This document shows positions 58,011 through 64,000 of a stretch of DNA of 64,000 nt, piece after piece. Below the pieces are notes generated by a model that was not told the origin of the DNA, made no database searches, and saw only the letters and a program-made list of their open reading frames with translations. Each line of letters starts with the position of its first letter. The stretch's first letter is position 1. This stretch comes from Mermis nigrescens (taxonomy: Eukaryota; Nematoda; Enoplea; Mermithida; Mermithidae): positions 372,001 to 436,000 of the forward strand of contig JAVLUZ010000748.1 in the NCBI GenBank assembly GCA_036768485.1, in the 5' to 3' direction. The translations under genes and the position numbers were made by a program.

Positions 58011-59566
58011 ATGTATCTAATCTGCATTTCTCAAGCATCGTTGACTCTATTTTATATGCCCGGTGCAACGCATGCTCCTCTTTTGCACCTGTAAGGATTG
58101 ATTTTTCGCTTGTGAACACTATAAAGGTCACATTGCGAAATTTGTAGACTAATCCATGAATCTCTTCTACTTCATACATTCATTTCCTTATCGTCAGTTG
58201 ATAAAATCTGCAAAGATTAATGCGGACCCCTAAATTCGCCAAACCTGCAAACATATGAGGTTTCACCTTTAAATCATCACTTTTAGTATATAATGCATTA
58301 ACACGCCGAGAAAAGGGCGATCTATGCCTACTGTTTAACTAGGGGGGTGGGAATTCTTAAGCCCTGAGGCTAGGGTTTACTTTGCAAACCTTCACACATA
58401 AGCGATTGATGAATACATAACTTCATCTGTGTCATCAGTATTGATCTAAAAATTTCTAAAGTTTCAAAATTTTTTTGTAAAGTTTCAACAATTTTTGTAA
58501 AGTCTGTAATATTTTTTTGTAAATTTAAAATATTTTTTGTAAAGTTTGGAATATTTTTTGTAAAGGGTAGAATATTTTTTGTAAAGTTTAGAATATTTTT
58601 TGTAAAGTTTGGAATAAATTTTGCTTGCTTAAGCATAGGAATTTTGCTAAGTTCGGAATATTTTTTGTTAAGTTTGGGAAATTTTTTGTAAAATTTGGAA
58701 AATTTCTTGCAATGTTTGGATAATCTTCATTTAATATGGCATTGCTCCAGGATTGCTGACAAATTTTGTAGGCTATACATACACTAGCATACAGAGAATG
58801 CAGAAAAATGACAAAAACTCGACAATGGTCAATATCCCGAAATGATCTACTTGAATAAAGTCATGTTCCTCACAGTATAAAATGCTTGATTAGATTTAAA
58901 TTTGGGAAAATTGCATGTATTTTCTGCACGTACACAAATGGCTTAGTGTTTGTCTCATAGCCATGGAATTTCATTGATATTTATGTATGGTTTGCTTCAG
59001 CCTGTCATATAATTCTTCAAATACCGTGTGAAACAAACATAGTTCTTTCCACAAAGTAAATGAATCAAATGAGTCACGCAAAATCTAGCCATATTTTATC
59101 AGAGATTGTAGAGTATATGAATAGACTATGCAAAATTATCATGTTTTTTGTGTTTTGAAGTAATTTTTGACAAATATACCCCAAATTTGAACTGAAAATT
59201 ATAGAAAATTGCATGAAATTTAGAAATTTGGGCAAGTTAATTCACAGAAAACTTCCGCCTCTTCGATAGAGGAACTCCAAGACTTCAGTACTTTCCAACT
59301 ATTTTCTACATATTTTTACCCTCCTACAGAAGATTTCTATCAAAAAGCTAGGGGGCTATGATATTAATAGAGAGGGTACATGGTTGATAACTTTGATATA
59401 TGCAGCTTCTGCTGGATTTCCCAACAGCTTCTGAGGTATAAGCCAATGAAATAATAATATAATAATAATATAATTATATTCAGCTATTGCTTAAATTTAA
59501 GAAAGATAGCTTTTTTGATAGGTTTTTCTAGCATTTTAACACTGTAAGCTTCTTGAGACTGGAGCA

Positions 59567-59822
59567 ATGGCCGAAAAACTCTTCTGTACTAGTCTTATAA
59601 GTACAATGCATCAGCTTGCGGGTAAACTGGAATTGTCGGCTGTTTTAGTACTTAAGTAAAAACTTGGAAAAAGCAATCCAACAAGTCAAAATGGCTCTTT
59701 ATTCTGAAATAAGGCACAATTTGTGCTCTGAGGAGCGCCCCATTGGGGTGAATCCTGCTGCAGACACTGCCGAACATGAAGTAAATCAGCTCATGCATGA
59801 ATTAAATTTACCCGATGTCTGA
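59567..59822 (+). pseudogene. Short coding-like segment in palindrome arm
   Basis: Two frames follow each other. ATG at 59567 opens 30 codons (MAEKLFCTSL..) to TAA at 59657. The +1 frame, open from about 59652, gives 'NLEKAIQQVKMALYSEIR' and ends at TGA 59820-59822. The composition is that of an ordinary amphipathic protein, unlike the AT-biased noise around it. The inverted copy is at 61133-61388. No family recognised. It may be a decayed gene with one frameshift or an unrecognised short intron. Confidence 0.35.
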
Positions 59823-60446
59823 TGAAAACAGAAATTTAAGCAAAAAGTTCAGATAATTTTATTTCTGTTGTGTGCACTCATACTTTGTGTGCTATTACAT
59901 ATTAGAGGAAAATAGTCAAATACTGTATCTTTGTCTTGAAAATATTATGCTAAGTTCTGAAAACTTCTCAATCCATCCAAGGGTTTGTGCCTCAAACCAT
60001 AAATAAATATGTAGAAAATGGGTAATTTTCGTAGTTTATCCACATTGAGTAGATGCATGCTTTCCCATGTGTTTTTTAAGCAAATAACTGACTAAAGTGC
60101 TTCATCTTTATGACAATTTTATCATTTGTTACACCAAACAAAAATAATATTTACTATCCTCTCTTATTTTTTAGCTAAATGTAGAGCTATTTATGCAAAG
60201 ATGCTAATTTATCCTAATTTTCACACTAGATTCTAGCATAATTTGGTACGTCTTGATCCTAGATATATAGTAGGGGTAATCTGAAAAGGGTCAAAATTGA
60301 GCTTTTATTAGGGCTTAAGCCCATACAATACCAATCTACTAATTTTTCAGAATTTGTTTTTACTCTATTGATTTTAAGATATGCATGACCTCATTCAAGC
60401 AATATTAGTTTTATAAAATAAAATAAGACGCATGTGTTATAACATC

Positions 60447-60508
60447 ATATGTTATAGCATAGATATGCTATAAAATTAGCATTATTATCGCTATGCTATA
60501 ACATAGGC
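60447..60508. repeat. Centre of the giant palindrome
   Basis: 62 bases that do not pair as the arms do, but contain ATGTTATAGCAT, ATATGCTATAA and GCTATGCTATAACATAGGCG, words related to each other and to the start of the GC-rich blocks at 55790 and 56163. Confidence 0.75.
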
Positions 60509-63500
60509 GATGTTATAACACATGCGTCTTATTTTATTTTATAAAACTAATATTGCTTGAATGAGGTCATGCATATCTTAAAATCAATAGAGTAAAAACA
60601 AATTCTGAAAAATTAGTAGATTGGTATTGTATGGGCTTAAGCCCTAATAAAAGCTCAATTTTGACCCTTTTCAGATTACCCCTACTATATATCTAGGATC
60701 AAGACGTACCAAATTATGCTAGAATCTAGTGTGAAAATTAGGATAAATTAGCATCTTTGCATAAATAGCTCTACATTTAGCTAAAAAATAAGAGAGGATA
60801 GTAAATATTATTTTTGTTTGGTGTAACAAATGATAAAATTGTCATAAAGATGAAGCACTTTAGTCAGTTATTTGCTTAAAAAACACATGGGAAAGCATGC
60901 ATCTACTCAATGTGGATAAACTACGAAAATTACCCATTTTCTACATATTTATTTATGGTTTGAGGCACAAACCCTTGGATGGATTGAGAAGTTTTCAGAA
61001 CTTAGCATAATATTTTCAAGACAAAGATACAGTATTTGACTATTTTCCTCTAATATGTAATAGCACACAAAGTATGAGTGCACACAACAGAAATAAAATT
61101 ATCTGAACTTTTTGCTTAAATTTCTGTTTTCATCAGACATCGGGTAAATTTAATTCATGCATGAGCTGATTTACTTCATGTTCGGCAGTGTCTGCAGCAG
61201 GATTCACCCCAATGGGGCGCTCCTCAGAGCACAAATTGTGCCTTATTTCAGAATAAAGAGCCATTTTGACTTGTTGGATTGCTTTTTCCAAGTTTTTACT
61301 TAAGTACTAAAACAGCCGACAATTCCAGTTTACCCGCAAGCTGATGCATTGTACTTATAAGACTAGTACAGAAGAGTTTTTCGGCCATTGCTCCAGTCTC
61401 AAGAAGCTTACAGTGTTAAAATGCTAAAAAACCTATCAAAAAAGCTATCTTTCTTAAATTTAAGCAATAGCTGAATATAATTATATTATTATTATATTAT
61501 TATTTCATTGGCTTATACCTCAGAAGCTGTTGGGAAATCCAGCAGAAGCTGCATATATCAAAGTTATCAACCATGTACCCTCTCTATTAATATCATAGCC
61601 CCCTAGCTTTTTGATAGAAATCTTCTGTAGGAGGGTAAAAATATGTAGAAAATAGTTGGAAAGTACTGAAGTCTTGGAGTTCCTCTATCGAAGAGGCGGA
61701 AGTTTTCTGTGAATTAACTTGCCCAAATTTCTAAATTTCATGCAATTTTCTATAATTTTCAGTTCAAATTTGGGGTATATTTGTCAAAAATTACTTCAAA
61801 ACACAAAAAACATGATAATTTTGCATAGTCTATTCATATACTCTACAATCTCTGATAAAATATGGCTAGATTTTGCGTGACTCATTTGATTCATTTACTT
61901 TGTGGAAAGAACTATGTTTGTTTCACACGGTATTTGAAGAATTATATGACAGGCTGAAGCAAACCATACATAAATATCAATGAAATTCCATGGCTATGAG
62001 ACAAACACTAAGCCATTTGTGTACGTGCAGAAAATACATGCAATTTTCCCAAATTTAAATCTAATCAAGCATTTTATACTGTGAGGAACATGACTTTATT
62101 CAAGTAGATCATTTCGGGATATTGACCATTGTCGAGTTTTTGTCATTTTTCTGCATTCTCTGTATGCTAGTGTATGTATAGCCTACAAAATTTGTCAGCA
62201 ATCCTGGAGCAATGCCATATTAAATGAAGATTATCCAAACATTGCAAGAAATTTTCCAAATTTTACAAAAAATTTCCCAAACTTAACAAAAAATATTCCG
62301 AACTTAGCAAAATTCCTATGCTTAAGCAAGCAAAATTTATTCCAAACTTTACAAAAAATATTCTAAACTTTACAAAAAATATTCTACCCTTTACAAAAAA
62401 TATTCCAAACTTTACAAAAAATATTTTAAATTTACAAAAAATATTACAGACTTTACAAAAATTGTTGAAACTTTACAAAAAAATTTTGAAACTTTAGAAA
62501 TTTTTAGATCAATACTGATGACACAGATGAAGTTATGTATTCATCAATCGCTTATGTGTGAAGGTTTGCAAAGTAAACCCTAGCCTCAGGGCTTAAGAAT
62601 TCCCACCCCCCTAGTTAAACAGTAGGCATAGATCGCCCTTTTCTCGGCGTGTTAATGCATTATATACTAAAAGTGATGATTTAAAGGTGAAACCTCATAT
62701 GTTTGCAGGTTTGGCGAATTTAGGGGTCCGCATTAATCTTTGCAGATTTTATCAACTGACGATAAGGAAATGAATGTATGAAGTAGAACAGATTCATGGA
62801 TTAGTCTACAAATTTCGCAATGTGACCTTTATAGTGTTCACAAGCGAAAAATCAATCCTTACAGGTGCAAAAGAGGAGCATGCGTTGCACCGGGCATATA
62901 AAATAGAGTCAACGATGCTTGAGAAATGCAGATTAGATACATAAAATTTGACACTTTACAAAACAATTCCTAAATTTGACAAAAAATATTCCAAACTTTA
63001 CAAAACATATTCCAAACTTTACAAAAAACATTCCAAACTTTACAAAAAATATTCCAAACTTTACAAAAAATATTCCAAACTTTACAAAAAATATTCCAAA
63101 CTTTACAAAAGTACTATGCTTAAGCATGTAAACTTTATTCCAAACTTTACAAAAAATATTCCAAACTTTACAAAAAATATTCCAAATTTTACAAAAAATA
63201 TTCCAAACTTTACAAAGAATATTCCAAACTTTACAAAAAATATTCCAAACTTCTACAAAAAATATTCCAAACTTTACAAAAAATATTCCAAACTTTACAA
63301 AAAATATTCCAAACTTTACAAAAAATATTCCAAACTTAGCTAATTTTTAGATCAATACTGATGACATGGATGAAGTTACGTGTTCATTAATGAATTTTGT
63401 GTGGAGGTTTATAAAGTAAACGCTAGCTCAGGGTTTAAAAATTCCCACAAGCTGAACAGCAGGCAAAGATCGCCCTTTTTCAGGCGTTTTCTGATAAACT

Positions 63501-63635
63501 TTGATAAGCTCAAAATAGCATGATAATTAAATTTGAAGCAATGTTTGCCTATACTAGTTGCTCATTTTTAGGCAAAAATAATCCCTAATGGCATCATTAG
63601 ACAGGTACTGCTAAAAAATCAAGCATTGTAAAGAC
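60509..63635 (-). repeat. Right arm of the giant palindrome
   Basis: Inverted copy of 57320-60446, including both minisatellite blocks and the coding-like segment. The left arm's minisatellite has slightly fewer bases than this one (a shift of about 13 bases at the outer edge). Confidence 0.88.
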
Positions 63636-64000
63636 AATGCAAATAAAAAATCAGCATATAGTAAGTCGTGTGCTAAAATTTTGTACATAGGAGAGCTAAG
63701 GTTAATATATGATATCCTGAAAATTTGAACAAAATCCGGCTAGCGGTTCTGGGAATATAGTGCTATGCGAGAAAGTGTAAAGTAAATTAGTATACTGTAT
63801 GCTGCGCTCTAAAATTGTGTACATAGCACAGCTAAGGTTTATACGTCATATTCTGAAAATTTGAACAATATCCGGCTGGTGTTCCTTGGAATATAGTGCT
63901 ATATGAGAAAGTGTAAAGTAAACTGGTATACTGTAGACTGCGCACTAAAATTCTGTACATAGCACAGCTTAGGTTTATACGTCATATTCTGAAAATTTGA
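63636..64000 (-). repeat. Inverted 133-base units, running off the window
   Basis: Minus-strand copies of the unit seen at 55990-57320; the last bases complement 56960-57000. The pairing with the left side is less exact than in the arms proper. Confidence 0.75.

Larger units (their letters stand above)
57320..60446 (+). repeat. Left arm of a giant palindrome
   Basis: Pairs base for base with 60509-63635 (positions sum to about 120955). Differences that I found are few, for example C/G at 58156, a one-base insertion at 63253, and small changes in the minisatellite. Homology continues outwards, more diverged, through the 133-base array. The function and element class are unknown. Confidence 0.88.

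Noticed and set aside
57320..63635. The palindrome as a pure library fold-back artefact
   Set aside because: Not fully excluded, but point differences and unequal minisatellite lengths between the arms argue against it.

Overview
The window looks like nuclear DNA of an AT-rich invertebrate animal. One interrupted protein-coding gene is readable, with GT-AG introns from about 100 bases to 9 kb. Nearly everything else is transposable-element and tandem-repeat DNA. The encoded protein resembles the Golgi class I mannosidases of insects and other invertebrates, but the species cannot be named from what is seen. There are no bacterial gene arrangements, tRNA, rRNA or CRISPR arrays that I could recognise.

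Region 2499-35671 is a complete plus-strand gene for a Golgi class I alpha-1,2-mannosidase (glycoside hydrolase family 47). I assembled twelve exons giving 711 codons with consistent phases: a cytosolic tail, a signal anchor, an acidic stem, the catalytic domain, and an unusual 97-residue acidic tail made partly of a perfect 8-residue repeat. One intron (29295-29516) lacks a usable GT donor and fits a GC-AG intron bounded by an 8-base direct repeat.

The introns are crowded with short DNA transposons, many with 8-base target duplications typical of the hAT superfamily. I use working names. D is about 230-280 bases with CACACCTGGGCG/CACCTATG ends. B is about 420-760 bases with CAGTGTTTTT/CACTG ends. 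I is about 350-420 bases with CATACATG ends. A, E, F, H and K have ends such as CAGGGGCGTAACCAGG and CAGTGGCGGATCTAGG. Several are nested. Intron 4 holds a 3.8 kb hAT element (11402-15178) whose broken BED-finger transposase is interrupted by a B element and by a Helitron-like element. A second hAT copy in intron 6 preserves the uninterrupted target of the Helitron.

Downstream of the gene (36.5-43 kb) is repeat-rich intergenic DNA with a frameshifted Polinton/adintovirus-like gene remnant, two D elements and a Helitron-related block of tandem repeats. From 43065 to 53877 there is a very large inverted repeat: arms of 3.3 and 3.9 kb, hairpin-like outer ends, and inner ends that stop exactly at the ends of a 0.76 kb terminal-inverted-repeat element (J). 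Its 3.6 kb spacer contains a possible first exon of a membrane protein. A single divergent arm+J copy lies in intron 4 (15348-19067).

From about 55.8 kb to the end of the window are 0.4 kb duplicated GC-rich blocks, a tandem array of about 133-base units, and a giant palindrome. Its arms exceed 3.1 kb and are close to identical, with a 62-base centre at 60447-60508. The arms carry 21-base minisatellites and a short coding-like segment. The palindrome continues past the window edge.
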